Shown: positions 51,290-63,219 of the stretch, one piece after another
Layout of the letters: each line of letters begins with the position of its first letter
How positions within the stretch are numbered: the first letter of the stretch is position 1
Origin: JAVVHH01 sp965199585
Lineage (GTDB): Bacteria; Pseudomonadota; Alphaproteobacteria; Acetobacterales; Acetobacteraceae
DNA: 64,000 nucleotides
NCBI GenBank assembly: GCA_965199585.1
Contig: CBDASI010000002.1
Coordinates: 558,001 to 622,000, forward strand
Reading direction: 5' to 3'
Position numbers and translations under genes: made by a program
Notes under the pieces: generated by a model
Seen by the model: the letters and a program-made list of their open reading frames with translations, nothing else
Database searches by the model: none
What the model was told of the DNA's origin: nothing

Positions 51290-52065
51290 CACTCAGTTAG
51301 ACGGCTCAACATCGCGCGTGCGGAGTCGGGTGCGCGGACCTTGTCGCCGCTGATGAAGTAGATGAAGCAGGGGCGAGCGCTCGATGATATCGGCGACGTC
51401 AGGTTGGTGAGATCGTTGACCGGCTTGCCATGCGACCATGCCTTCACTCGATATGCCCACCGATCGAGAGCGGCGCCATCGTAGCCTTCGGGAGCGTCGA
51501 GTGAGTTGAGTTCGAGCCGCGCGTAGACGAACGGGGCGGTAAGATCGCCGATGAGTATGTGTTTGTCGGATTCAACGATCGCGTTAGCGACGTTGAACTC
51601 GCGAAGCAGTTCGATCCACGCCGCGTCGGCAAAGCTTGGATGGCGAGCCTCGACGACATGGCGCAGTGTCGGCGGTAGTGCTGTTAGGAATGGCCGCAGG
51701 GCGTCGGCATCGAATTTTCTGGTAGGAGGGAACTGCCACAGAATGGGGCCGAGCTTGTCGCCCAACTCCTGGACGCCGCTGCTGATGAAGCGATCGATGG
51801 ATTCGCCGGCTTCAGAAAGATCGCGGCGGTTGGTCGCAAAGCGCGGTCCCTTGACGGAAAAGATGAAGCCATCGGGCGCTTGATCGCGCCACTTGCGAAA
51901 GCTTTCTGGCTTTTGTGATCCGTAGAACGTCGAGTTAATCTCGATCGACGTAACAGCGCGGCTAGCGAACGCGAGTTCTTTTGTCGCGGCTAATCCAGAC
52001 GGATAAAATGTGCCTCGCCAAGGCGGGAAATTCCATCCACCGATGCCGGCGTAAATGTTGTTCAT
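51289..52065 (-). CDS. DUF72 family protein
   Basis: A 258-residue DUF72 protein with the recognisable YAGIGGWNFPPWRGTFYP start, EINSTFYGSQKPESFRKWRDQAPDGFIFSVKGPRFATN, LGPILWQFPPTRKFD, HVVEARHPSFAD and the C-terminal SARPCFIYFISGDKVRAPDSARAM. The fold is a TIM barrel of unknown activity, with conserved acidic and aromatic residues that suggest an enzyme. It overlaps fdhD by its stop. It lies directly downstream of the rRNA operon on the same strand, separated by a hairpin at 52088-52104. Confidence 0.9.
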   Translation of the reverse strand: MNNIYAGIGGWNFPPWRGTFYPSGLAATKELAFASRAVTSIEINSTFYGSQKPESFRKWRDQAPDGFIFSVKGPRFATNRRDLSEAGESIDRFISSGVQELGDKLGPILWQFPPTRKFDADALRPFLTALPPTLRHVVEARHPSFADAAWIELLREFNVANAIVESDKHILIGDLTAPFVYARLELNSLDAPEGYDGAALDRWAYRVKAWSHGKPVNDLTNLTSPISSSARPCFIYFISGDKVRAPDSARAMLSRLTE

Positions 52066-52087
52066 GAGGTTTGGTGTAGGGGAAGGT

Positions 52088-52104
52088 CCCTGGCTAGGCC
52101 AGGG
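52088..52104 (-). terminator. Hairpin after the rRNA operon
   Basis: Seven-base arms CCCTGGC and GCCAGGG with a three-base loop lie about 30 bases beyond the 5S 3' end and before the DUF72 gene. It is a plausible rRNA transcription terminator, although the following tract is not U-rich on the minus strand. Confidence 0.5.
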
Positions 52105-52136
52105 TGGGTTTCGGCATTATTTATGATGTCTTGGAG

Positions 52137-52255
52137 GACCTGGCGGCGACCGACTTTTCCGCAGCTTGAGCTGCAGTATCATAGGCGCTGGAGGTTTTCA
52201 CGGTCGAGTTCGGGATGGGATCGGGTGTGGTCCCTCCGCCATGGCCACCAGGTCG
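52137..52255 (-). rRNA. rrf: 5S ribosomal RNA
   Basis: Read on the minus strand, the sequence starts GACCTGGTGGCCATGGCGG and contains the 5S landmarks ACACCCGATCCCATCCCGAA and CTCGACCGTGAAA, ending with a complementary ACCAGGTC-type stem (CGCCGCCAGGTC). Length is about 119 bases. The ends are estimated from the terminal stem. It is the last gene of the rRNA operon; no tRNA follows it. Confidence 0.92.
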
Positions 52256-52387
52256 TCCAAGGCATTGGTTCTGTTGCGGTCGGCGCCGTGTGGCGCGGCC
52301 GGGAGTGTGTGTGTTGTGTATGTGTGTTGGATGAGTGCTGTGGAGGCTATATTCCGTGATCCTTTTGAGGGGTTGTCACGGGATTGG

Positions 52388-55130
<2,743 letters not shown>

Positions 55131-55584
55131 ACCACCAGGCTTACGCCCAGATAGCCTCTCACAGGACCCATCCAACACATGTCAGTCCACCAATTCATCT
55201 CCGAATAGTGGATGCGTCAAACAGACCAACTTACACATAAATTTACATACACACTCTACGTCCCCTCAGTATCTCAGCATTTCGCCAAGACTTGGTCCGG
55301 GATAACATGGACCACGCACAAGATCTTCCCGACGCCAGCGACTGATCTTGCGATCACCACCAACACCCGAGTTGTCCCACACGCCCCAAAGGACGCAACA
55401 GAACCTGATAAACAATACCAAAGAACACAAACGAACCGATCCAAAGACCAGCCCGCGACCTTAACGAGATACCAGGATCTGAAACCCAGGCACGACGCTA
55501 AGATCAGACCTCGCGATCACCGCGAGACCCGACCTTAACAACACCGATCAAATCAAACTCAGGTCGGACCATCAACCCAAACTA
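55131..55584. other. Spacer between 23S rRNA and tRNA-Ala
   Basis: About 450 bases of transcribed spacer, AT-richer than the flanking genes. No gene, tRNA or repeat is seen. It should contain RNase III processing stems for 23S, but no long complementary pair was identified by eye. Confidence 0.7.
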
Positions 55585-55657
55585 TGGAGACTGTCGGGAT
55601 CGAACCGACGACCCCCTGCTTGCAAAGCAGGTGCTCTCCCAGCTGAGCTAAGCCCCC
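55585..55657 (-). tRNA. tRNA-Ala(TGC)
   Basis: The minus strand folds as a standard 73-base cloverleaf: acceptor GGGGGCT pairing with AGTCTCC, D-arm GCTCAGCTGGGAGAGC, anticodon arm CCTGCTTTGCAAGCAGG with anticodon TGC, and T-arm GTCGGTTCGATCCCGAC. CCA is not encoded. It lies in the 16S-23S spacer in the usual Ile-Ala order. Confidence 0.97.
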
Positions 55658-55692
55658 TCAAACCACCAATCATCGATTGGTAGCAGCAAGTA

Positions 55693-55766
<74 letters not shown>

Positions 55767-56040
55767 CTAAACAAACGAACTACGCTGCAGAAGCCCGCAA
55801 CGCGCTCGATGTGAAATACGGATAAACAACGGATATGTTGACGGCGCCTCCAGGACAACAGCCAAAGCCTGCCCCAAGATGTCAAACCAGCAACCAACCA
55901 CGCCAGCATCTGGCCTGCGGTCACGATCTGATGCCTACCCTGATCCCAAGGTAGGACTTTGCTCAAACTCTCGTTTGAGATGCGAACAACAACCAAACCA
56001 GCCCAAAGCAAGCTTTGAACTACGCTCGATCATCATCCTT

Positions 56041-57533
<1,493 letters not shown>

Positions 57534-57724
57534 CATCCATTCCCCCACCAAAGCAGAAAAACAAACAAACAAAATCCCAACACAACAAATCAAACAACCA
57601 ACGTAATCATCATCGCCAGCAAAACATCCAGCCTCCAGTATCGCTCAACCCAGCCAGGGCGAACTCGACACCATCAACAGCTAAAACGCCGCCAACATAT
57701 CCGTCCGTATTCACATAATGCAGT

Positions 57725-57737
57725 TGTCAAATGAACA
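57725..57737 (-). promoter_or_regulatory. boxA-like antitermination site in the rRNA leader
   Basis: The minus strand reads TGTTCATTTGACA, close to the proteobacterial boxA pattern (TGCTCTTTAACA or TGCTCTTTGACA) bound by NusB/S10. It lies about 90 bases downstream of the promoter and 190 before 16S, as expected for rRNA antitermination. Confidence 0.55.
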
Positions 57738-57824
57738 AAGAACCAAATGAATAATAGGCTGCAGTTCAGCAGCTTTCTCGTTCTACCCGGTTCACAAATC
57801 CCATCGATTTCTCGAAGGGCGGGG

Positions 57825-57853
57825 ATGCTACCGAAGATGCTTCAGACTGTCAA
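57825..57853 (-). promoter_or_regulatory. rRNA operon promoter
   Basis: On the minus strand a consensus TTGACA (57853-57848) and TAGCAT (57830-57825) are separated by exactly 17 bases, followed by a GC-rich discriminator (CCCCGCCC) typical of stringently controlled rRNA promoters. Transcription should begin near 57818, giving a leader of about 285 bases before 16S. Confidence 0.8.
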
Positions 57854-57914
57854 GCCGTCCGCCTCGTCGGTGACGGGCTTATAAAGGCGAACAGCCAAAG
57901 CGGTCAAGCATGAA

Positions 57915-58889
57915 TTATGACGAACGTGCGTATTGTTTGAACCAATCGACAAAACGAGGAATTCCGACCGAAAGCGTCGTCGTCGGCCGATACCCCGCAT
58001 GCGCCTCGATCGCCGTCAAATCCGCACAGGTTTCGACGACATCAGCCACCGGACGCGGCGCGCTGCGCACAATAGCCTTGCGTCCCAACTCCCGCTCCAA
58101 CAAGGCCACCAAATCAGACACCCGTTCCCCACGATTGTTGCCAATGTTGAACAACAACGGCGAGGCCCCCTCACCTGGTGGCCGATCCAAACAGGCCAGC
58201 ACGCCCGAAACGATGTCGTCGATATACGTGAAATCTCGCTTCAACGCCCCGTCATCATAGACGGTGATGGGCGAACCATCCACGATCGCCTGCGCGAAGG
58301 AGTAGTACGCCATGTCCGGGCGGCCCCACGGACCATAAACGGTGAAGAACCGTAGCCCGGTCAGCTTCATCCCATACAGGTGCCAATACGCGTGACTGGC
58401 GAGTTCGTCGGTCCGCTTGGTCACCGCGTACAGGGATTGCGGGGTGTCGACGCGATCATTCTCTGCGAAGGGAAGCGACTTGCTTCCGCCGTAGACGGAC
58501 GACGAACTCGCATACACAACGTGCTTCAAGCGAGGCAAGGAGCGCGCTGCCTCTAACACGGTGACGTGCCCCATCACGTTGGCCGATACATAAGCATACG
58601 GATCCACCATCGAGTAACGCACACCGGCCTGAGCCGCGAGATGCACGACGTGCTCCGTGTCAGGCATTAGCGCGAACGCGGCAGCGACGGCGGCCTTGTC
58701 GGCGAGTTCGACCCGCTCGAAGCGGAAATTCGGCTGTCCGTGTAGACGTGCGAGCCGGGCTTGCTTGAGCGCCACGTCATAGTAGTCGTTAAGGTTGTCC
58801 AACCCGAGGACGTCTTCGCCGCGGGCCAAGAGCGCGTGGGCGACGTGCGATCCGACGAAGCCGGCAACGCCTGTGACGATCGCCGTCAC
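57915..58889 (-). CDS. NAD-dependent epimerase, UDP-glucuronate 4-epimerase-like
   Basis: A 324-residue extended short-chain enzyme: NAD motif TGVAGFVGSHVAHALLARG, LDNLNDYYDVALKQARLARL, HLAAQAGVRYSMVDPYAYVSANVMGHVTVLEAAR, YASSSSVYGGSKSLPF, catalytic YAVTKRTDELASHAYWHLYG and FFTVYGPWGRPDMAYYSFA. These blocks match UDP-glucuronate 4-epimerase, which makes UDP-galacturonate for surface polysaccharide. The start is GTG at 58889, sharing bases with the stop of the dehydrogenase gene (GTGA). The rRNA promoter begins about 60 bases after its stop. Confidence 0.88.
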   Translation of the reverse strand: MTAIVTGVAGFVGSHVAHALLARGEDVLGLDNLNDYYDVALKQARLARLHGQPNFRFERVELADKAAVAAAFALMPDTEHVVHLAAQAGVRYSMVDPYAYVSANVMGHVTVLEAARSLPRLKHVVYASSSSVYGGSKSLPFAENDRVDTPQSLYAVTKRTDELASHAYWHLYGMKLTGLRFFTVYGPWGRPDMAYYSFAQAIVDGSPITVYDDGALKRDFTYIDDIVSGVLACLDRPPGEGASPLLFNIGNNRGERVSDLVALLERELGRKAIVRSAPRPVADVVETCADLTAIEAHAGYRPTTTLSVGIPRFVDWFKQYARSS

Positions 58890-59668
58890 CGTGCGACCCA
58901 GCCCCCGTCGATCGACATCGATGACCCGGTGATCGTGCGAGCAGCCTCCGAACAAAGGAACACCGCCAACCCCCCGATCCCCTCCGGCGTGCTGAATTCG
59001 AGCATGGCTTGCTTCTCCGACAGCATGTCGCGCGCCATGTCCTCTGGCGCGATGCCACCAGCGGCGGCACGACTGTCGATCTGCGCTTGCACCAGCGGTG
59101 TCAGTACCCAACCGGGACAGATCGCGTTGACTGTGGTCCCCACGTTCGCCAGTTCGAGGGCGCCGACCTTGGTCAGGCCGATGATGCCGTGCTTGGCGGC
59201 GACGTAAGCCGACTTATCCGGGCTGCCCACAAGGCCATGCGCGGATGCAATGTTGATGATGCGGCCCCATCCAGATGCCGTCATGTGCGGAATCGCCGCC
59301 TTCATCGCATGGAAGGCCGCAGACAGGTTGATCGCGATCACCTGGTCCCATTTGTCGTCAGGGAACTCGGCGATCGACGCGGTGTGCTGAATGCCGGCAT
59401 TGTTCACCAGAATGTCCAAGCGCCCCAACGTCTGGATCGTCCGCTGAACCAATCCGGCGACTTGATCGCGCTTGGACAAGTCGGCGCCGTCGTAGGCTAT
59501 GGTTCGGCCGGAAGCAGCCAAATCGGCGCGCAGAGTCTCGATGGTGGCCGGGTCGCCGAAGCCGTTGAGCATTACATCGGCACCAGCGGCGACCAAGGCG
59601 CGGGCGATGCCGAGGCCGATCCCGCTTGTCGAGCCGGTTACCAGCGCCACTTTACCGTTCAAGCTCAT
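58886..59668 (-). CDS. 3-hydroxybutyrate dehydrogenase-like short-chain dehydrogenase
   Basis: A 260-residue classical short-chain dehydrogenase: TGSTSGIGLGIARAL, NNAGIQHTASIAEFPDDKWDQVIAINLSAAFHAMKAAIP, catalytic serine and YxxxK in IASAHGLVGSPDKSAYVAAK, and CPGWVLTPLVQAQI. The NNAGIQHTA and CPGWVLTPLV wording is typical of D-3-hydroxybutyrate dehydrogenase, which links PHB/ketone-body breakdown to acetoacetate. GGGAGATCGGA precedes the ATG at 59668; the frame to 59710 is not needed. It overlaps the epimerase gene, an unexpected functional pairing. Confidence 0.88.
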   Translation of the reverse strand: MSLNGKVALVTGSTSGIGLGIARALVAAGADVMLNGFGDPATIETLRADLAASGRTIAYDGADLSKRDQVAGLVQRTIQTLGRLDILVNNAGIQHTASIAEFPDDKWDQVIAINLSAAFHAMKAAIPHMTASGWGRIINIASAHGLVGSPDKSAYVAAKHGIIGLTKVGALELANVGTTVNAICPGWVLTPLVQAQIDSRAAAGGIAPEDMARDMLSEKQAMLEFSTPEGIGGLAVFLCSEAARTITGSSMSIDGGWVAR

Positions 59669-59835
59669 TCCGATCTCCCGACAGGCACCGGGATGGGTGC
59701 CGCGCGACACTTTCGTGCAGAACCGGGCGAGCGCAAAGTGACGACGTCAAGAGGCTGCCGAGTGCATGGCAGCCGTCGGGCAACGCGAACCGGAACCGCA
59801 CGTTTCACCACCATACCGCCAACCAGGAGGACCAC

Positions 59836-60381
59836 ATGGCGAATAGTCCATCGGATCTGCCCGCGCAGACCAAGGATGCGAAGCTGCATTTCACGAAGAA
59901 CGATACCAAGAACAATGCCAAGGCCGTCTCGATGGAGTGCCTCGAGGCGCGTCTGGCCGACTCGATCGACCTGGGCCTGGTGACCAAGCAGGCCCACTGG
60001 AATCTCAAGGGCCCCCAATTCATTGGCGTCCACCTGATGCTCGACAAATTCCGCGCCGAGCAGGATGAGTGGTCCGACTCGATCGCCGAGCGGATCGTGC
60101 AGTTGGGTGGCACGGCGAAAGGCACCGTACAGGAAGTCGCTAACCGGACCGCGCTGCAGTCGTATCCTACCAACGTCTACAAGATCGCCGACCACCTTGC
60201 CGCGTTGATCGAACGATACGCAGCGTGCGCCAATGCGATGCGCAAGAACATCGATGACACCGACGAAGCCGGCGATGCCGACACCGCCGATCTGTTCACC
60301 GAGGTGTCGCGCGGCCTCGACAAGCAATTGTGGTTTCTCGAGGCTCACGTGCAGGAGCCGAGCGGCGAGTTCCGCGAATAA
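59836..60381 (+). CDS. dps: Dps/ferritin-like DNA-protection protein
   Basis: A 181-residue Dps-family protein. The ferroxidase-site helices appear as LGLVTKQAHWNLKGPQFIGVHLMLDKFRAEQDEWSDSIAERI, with the conserved His, Asp and Glu residues. The N-terminal 30 residues are polar and lysine-containing, as in Dps proteins that bind DNA. The family stores iron and protects DNA against peroxide. A perfect AGGAGG lies five bases before the ATG at 59836, implying strong translation; a rho-independent terminator follows at 60405. The frame reaching 59626 is incidental. Confidence 0.92.
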   Translation: MANSPSDLPAQTKDAKLHFTKNDTKNNAKAVSMECLEARLADSIDLGLVTKQAHWNLKGPQFIGVHLMLDKFRAEQDEWSDSIAERIVQLGGTAKGTVQEVANRTALQSYPTNVYKIADHLAALIERYAACANAMRKNIDDTDEAGDADTADLFTEVSRGLDKQLWFLEAHVQEPSGEFRE

Positions 60382-60404
60382 AGTCGAATCACTTGCTCCC
60401 ATCC

Positions 60405-60433
60405 AAAGGGGACCTTAGGGTCCCCTTTGTTTT
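60405..60433 (+). terminator. Rho-independent terminator of dps
   Basis: Ten-base perfectly paired arms AAAGGGGACC and GGTCCCCTTT with a TTAG loop are followed by GTTTT. It lies 24 bases after the dps stop and 13 bases before the parE start, isolating the two genes. Confidence 0.9.
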
Positions 60434-60445
60434 GCGGAACACAGC

Positions 60446-62434
60446 ATGAACGATCTGCTTGGGACCCTTCGCGGTACGGAAGGGGAAAAGTCCTACTCCG
60501 CCAGCGACATCGAGGTTCTCGAAGGGCTGGAGCCGGTCCGGCGTCGTCCGGGCATGTATATTGGCGGTACGGACGAAGCTGCGATGCATCATCTCGTCGC
60601 CGAGGTTTTGGACAACGCGATGGATGAAGCGGTAGCCGGCTTCGCCACCGCGATCGACGTCACGCTCGAAGCTGGCGACTGGGTAGAGATCCGCGACAAC
60701 GGGCGCGGCATCCCGGTTGACCCGCACCCTAAATTTCCCGGGCTTAGCGCCCTCGAGGTCATCCTCACGACGTTGCATTCAGGCGGCAAGTTCGGCGGCA
60801 AGGCCTACGCGACGTCTGGCGGGCTCCACGGTGTCGGCAGTTCGGTGGTCAACGCGCTGTCGGACCGGATGGAGGTGGAGGTCGCGCGAGACCGAGTGCT
60901 TTGGAGACAGGATTACTCGCGCGGCAAGCCGCTGACCAAGCTGCAGCAGGCTGGCCCGGTGCAGAACCGTCGCGGGACCAGCATCCGCTTCCATCCGGAT
61001 CCGGAAATCTTCGGCGCGCAGCACTTTAGCGCGACACGGCTCTTCAAGCTTTGCCGGTCGAAAGCCTACCTGTTCCGCGGCGTGCGGATCCGGTGGAGCT
61101 GCGACCCGGCGTTGCTCCGAAACGGCGACATCCCAGCCGAGGCAACGCTGCATTTTCCGGGCGGACTGCGCGACAGCCTGGTCGAGGATCTCGGCACCTC
61201 TGCGTTGGCGGTGGGCGAAATATGGGCGGGCGAGGCGAACCTGCCTGCCGATGCTGCCGGCAATGTCGGCGGCCGGGTGGAATGGGCGGCTGCGTGGCTC
61301 GAGAGCGGTGACGGCGCTCTCGGCTCCTATTGCAATACGGTGCCGACGCCGCTTGGGGGAACGCACGAGGCCGGCTTCCGGTCGGCGTTGCTGAAGGGGC
61401 TGCGGTCCTGGGGCGAGCAACGCGGCAACCGTCGTGCGGCGCAGGTCACCGCCGAGGATTTGCTGGGCGGCATGGTGGCGAAGCTTTCGGCCTTCGTGCG
61501 CGAGCCGCAGTTCCAGGGGCAGACGAAAGAGAAACTGACGAGCCCAGAGGCGGCGCGTCTCGTCGAGTTGGCGTTGCGGGACCGCTTCGATCATTGGCTG
61601 GCGGGCAACCCGTCGCAAGCGGACAACCTGCTGGCATTCGTGATCGAGCGAGCCGAGGAACGGCTGCGGCGCAAGGAAAGCAAGGATGTCTCGCGCAAGA
61701 CCGCGACCCGGCGGTTGCGCCTGCCCGGCAAATTGACGGACTGCACGCGGGAGAGCCGCGACGACACCGAAATCTTCCTCGTCGAGGGCGACAGCGCCGG
61801 TGGGTCGGCCAAGCAGGCGCGTAATCGCGATACGCAAGCGGTCCTGCCGCTGCGGGGTAAGATCCTGAACGTGGCGAGTGCCAGCGACGAGAAGCTGATG
61901 CAGAATCAGGAGCTCAAGGATTTGGTTGAGGCGCTCGGCTGCGGTGCTGGCGACCGCTTCGATCGCGAGAGGCTGCGCTATGGCCGAGTTATCATCATGA
62001 CGGATGCCGATGTCGACGGCGCGCACATCGCGTCGTTGCTGATGACCTTCTTTTATCGCAAGCTGCCGGAACTGGTCCGCTTCGGGCATCTTTATTTGGC
62101 CCAGCCGCCGCTGTTCCGCCTCACACAGGGCGCCAAGTCGGTTTACGCGATGAGCGATAGCGACAAGGATCGGGCAATGAAGCGAGACTTCAAGGCGGGT
62201 AGCAAGGTGGAGGTGAGCCGGTTCAAGGGCCTGGGCGAGATGCCGCCTTCGGCGCTGAAGGAAACCACGATGGATCCGAAGCGTCGAACCTTGCTCAAAG
62301 TGGTCGCGGCCGTGGAGGACCGGGCTGAGACGAACACGCTGGTTGAAAGCCTGATGGGGCGTAAGCCGGAACTTCGATTCCAATTCATCCAGCAACATGC
62401 GCGCCTGATCGAAACGCAGGAACTGGACGTCTGA
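60446..62434 (+). CDS. parE: DNA topoisomerase IV subunit B
   Basis: A 662-residue type IIA topoisomerase ATPase subunit. The GHKL ATP-binding domain has GLEPVRRRPGMYIGG, EVLDNAMDEAVAGFA and the GGKFGGKAYATSGGLHGVGSSVVNALS lid. The TOPRIM domain has VEGDSAGGSAKQARNRDTQAVLPLRGKILNV and IIMTDADVDGAHIASLLMTFFYR with the metal-binding aspartates. Residues LPLRGKILNVASAS and a length near 660 favour ParE over GyrB, which is usually about 800. It unlinks daughter chromosomes together with ParC, encoded elsewhere. Confidence 0.95.
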   Translation: MNDLLGTLRGTEGEKSYSASDIEVLEGLEPVRRRPGMYIGGTDEAAMHHLVAEVLDNAMDEAVAGFATAIDVTLEAGDWVEIRDNGRGIPVDPHPKFPGLSALEVILTTLHSGGKFGGKAYATSGGLHGVGSSVVNALSDRMEVEVARDRVLWRQDYSRGKPLTKLQQAGPVQNRRGTSIRFHPDPEIFGAQHFSATRLFKLCRSKAYLFRGVRIRWSCDPALLRNGDIPAEATLHFPGGLRDSLVEDLGTSALAVGEIWAGEANLPADAAGNVGGRVEWAAAWLESGDGALGSYCNTVPTPLGGTHEAGFRSALLKGLRSWGEQRGNRRAAQVTAEDLLGGMVAKLSAFVREPQFQGQTKEKLTSPEAARLVELALRDRFDHWLAGNPSQADNLLAFVIERAEERLRRKESKDVSRKTATRRLRLPGKLTDCTRESRDDTEIFLVEGDSAGGSAKQARNRDTQAVLPLRGKILNVASASDEKLMQNQELKDLVEALGCGAGDRFDRERLRYGRVIIMTDADVDGAHIASLLMTFFYRKLPELVRFGHLYLAQPPLFRLTQGAKSVYAMSDSDKDRAMKRDFKAGSKVEVSRFKGLGEMPPSALKETTMDPKRRTLLKVVAAVEDRAETNTLVESLMGRKPELRFQFIQQHARLIETQELDV

Positions 62435-62453
62435 GCCGAACCTGGGCCAACTT

Positions 62454-62744
62454 CTAGTTCTCTCGGTGCCGTAGGTTCCATAGACGTTCGTGAGCGGCGA
62501 TGAGGCCCTCCATGTTTCGGCGGCGATTGGGATCGGGCTGCGCCGATTTACGCGACAACATCAGTTCCAGAATTTGTAATACATGCCGGCCCACCTCTAT
62601 GTCTGCCACGTCACAGGCATGGTGGAACGCGACGAGAAGCTTGTCCTCGAGCCGGCGTGTATAGCGGCGGACTGGAACAGCGACTTGCGGAGCAGACGGA
62701 CTTTCTGTTCCGCTAATGTCGTCTTCATTGGGCAGACGCGCCAT
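62454..62744 (-). CDS. Small conserved hypothetical protein
   Basis: A 96-residue cytoplasmic protein: a variable acidic N-terminus, then YTRRLEDKLLVAFHHACDVADIEVGRHVLQILELMLSRK and RRRNMEGLIAAHERLWNLRH. The helical core looks like a short TPR-like hairpin, and I recall similar sequences as conserved alphaproteobacterial proteins of unknown function. It converges on parE with 19 bases between them. Two inverted repeats about 70-100 bases upstream could regulate it. Confidence 0.65.
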   Translation of the reverse strand: MARLPNEDDISGTESPSAPQVAVPVRRYTRRLEDKLLVAFHHACDVADIEVGRHVLQILELMLSRKSAQPDPNRRRNMEGLIAAHERLWNLRHREN

Positions 62745-62810
62745 GATACCTCATAGCAGTTGTGTCGCGCGGTGGTCTCGACGTCAGCAAGACGGCAGCC
62801 GACCGTAGCG

Positions 62811-62842
62811 CCCCAATTTTTGGGGAGTATACCGGCTATACT
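62811..62842. repeat. Two adjacent inverted repeats
   Basis: CCCCAA-TTT-TTGGGG (62811-62825) is immediately followed by AGTATA-CCGGC-TATACT (62826-62842). Both have perfect six-base arms. The second resembles a repressor operator overlapping TATACT-type -10 sequences on either strand. The first could be a short hairpin. The regulated gene is not clear. Confidence 0.5.
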
Positions 62843-63180
62843 GCATTGAAAGATTCTCAAAGGGGTTTGCGGGCAGACCAGTCATCGGTTTGCTCATCGT
62901 GCTGAAATTCGCAGGCAATCCGTCGTGCGGGGCGACAAGAACATCACTCATGAACCACATGTTGGCATGGAGTGGTTTACAATTCGTGAACACGAGCCGA
63001 CCGGGCCACCCGGGCATTCTCGCATCGGGTTCCGGGTCGAGATCGAAACGTTACGCGCTCGTCGCCAATATCTCAACCAAGATGCAGAGACGAATGGTGC
63101 GCTTTGCTGATGATCGAGTCAGCCTGGCCTGAGTCGCCCACACCCAGAACACTGAAAGCTTCTCAAATCGCTGCCCGCGA

Positions 63181-63196
63181 TGTAGCCTTGGCTACA
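63181..63196. promoter_or_regulatory. Palindromic operator-like site upstream of mntH
   Basis: TGTAGCC-TT-GGCTACA has perfect seven-base arms and ends 23 bases before the mntH ATG. The core TAGCCTTGGCTA resembles the manganese-repressor (MntR) boxes with GCTA-type half-sites found before mntH genes. A TACACT sequence overlapping its right arm could be the -10 element, so binding would block transcription when manganese is sufficient. Confidence 0.55.
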
Positions 63197-63219
63197 CTTT
63201 CAATCTGGACCACGAAGTC

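Larger units (their letters stand above)
57534..57914 (-). other. rRNA leader and upstream region
   Basis: About 380 bases between the epimerase stop and 16S rRNA. The part next to 16S (57540-57620) is unusually A-rich on the plus strand, typical of rRNA leader processing regions. It contains the promoter and boxA-like site listed separately and no gene. Confidence 0.7.
62745..63219. other. Intergenic region between the small conserved gene and mntH
   Basis: About 475 bases with no convincing gene. It holds inverted repeats at 62811-62842 and the mntH operator-like palindrome at 63181-63196. Short plus-strand frames at 62890-63132 and 62925-63110 overlap each other and have no recognisable features, so neither is called. 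Confidence 0.6.

Noticed and set aside
57707..57735. Second TTGACA in the rRNA leader as a second promoter
   Set aside because: No -10-like sequence at 16-18 bases; the surrounding sequence fits boxA better.
62890..63132. Two overlapping plus-strand frames (62890-63132 and 62925-63110)
   Set aside because: Different frames over the same bases, no ribosome-binding site, no recognisable features. The second has a more protein-like composition but is too uncertain to call.
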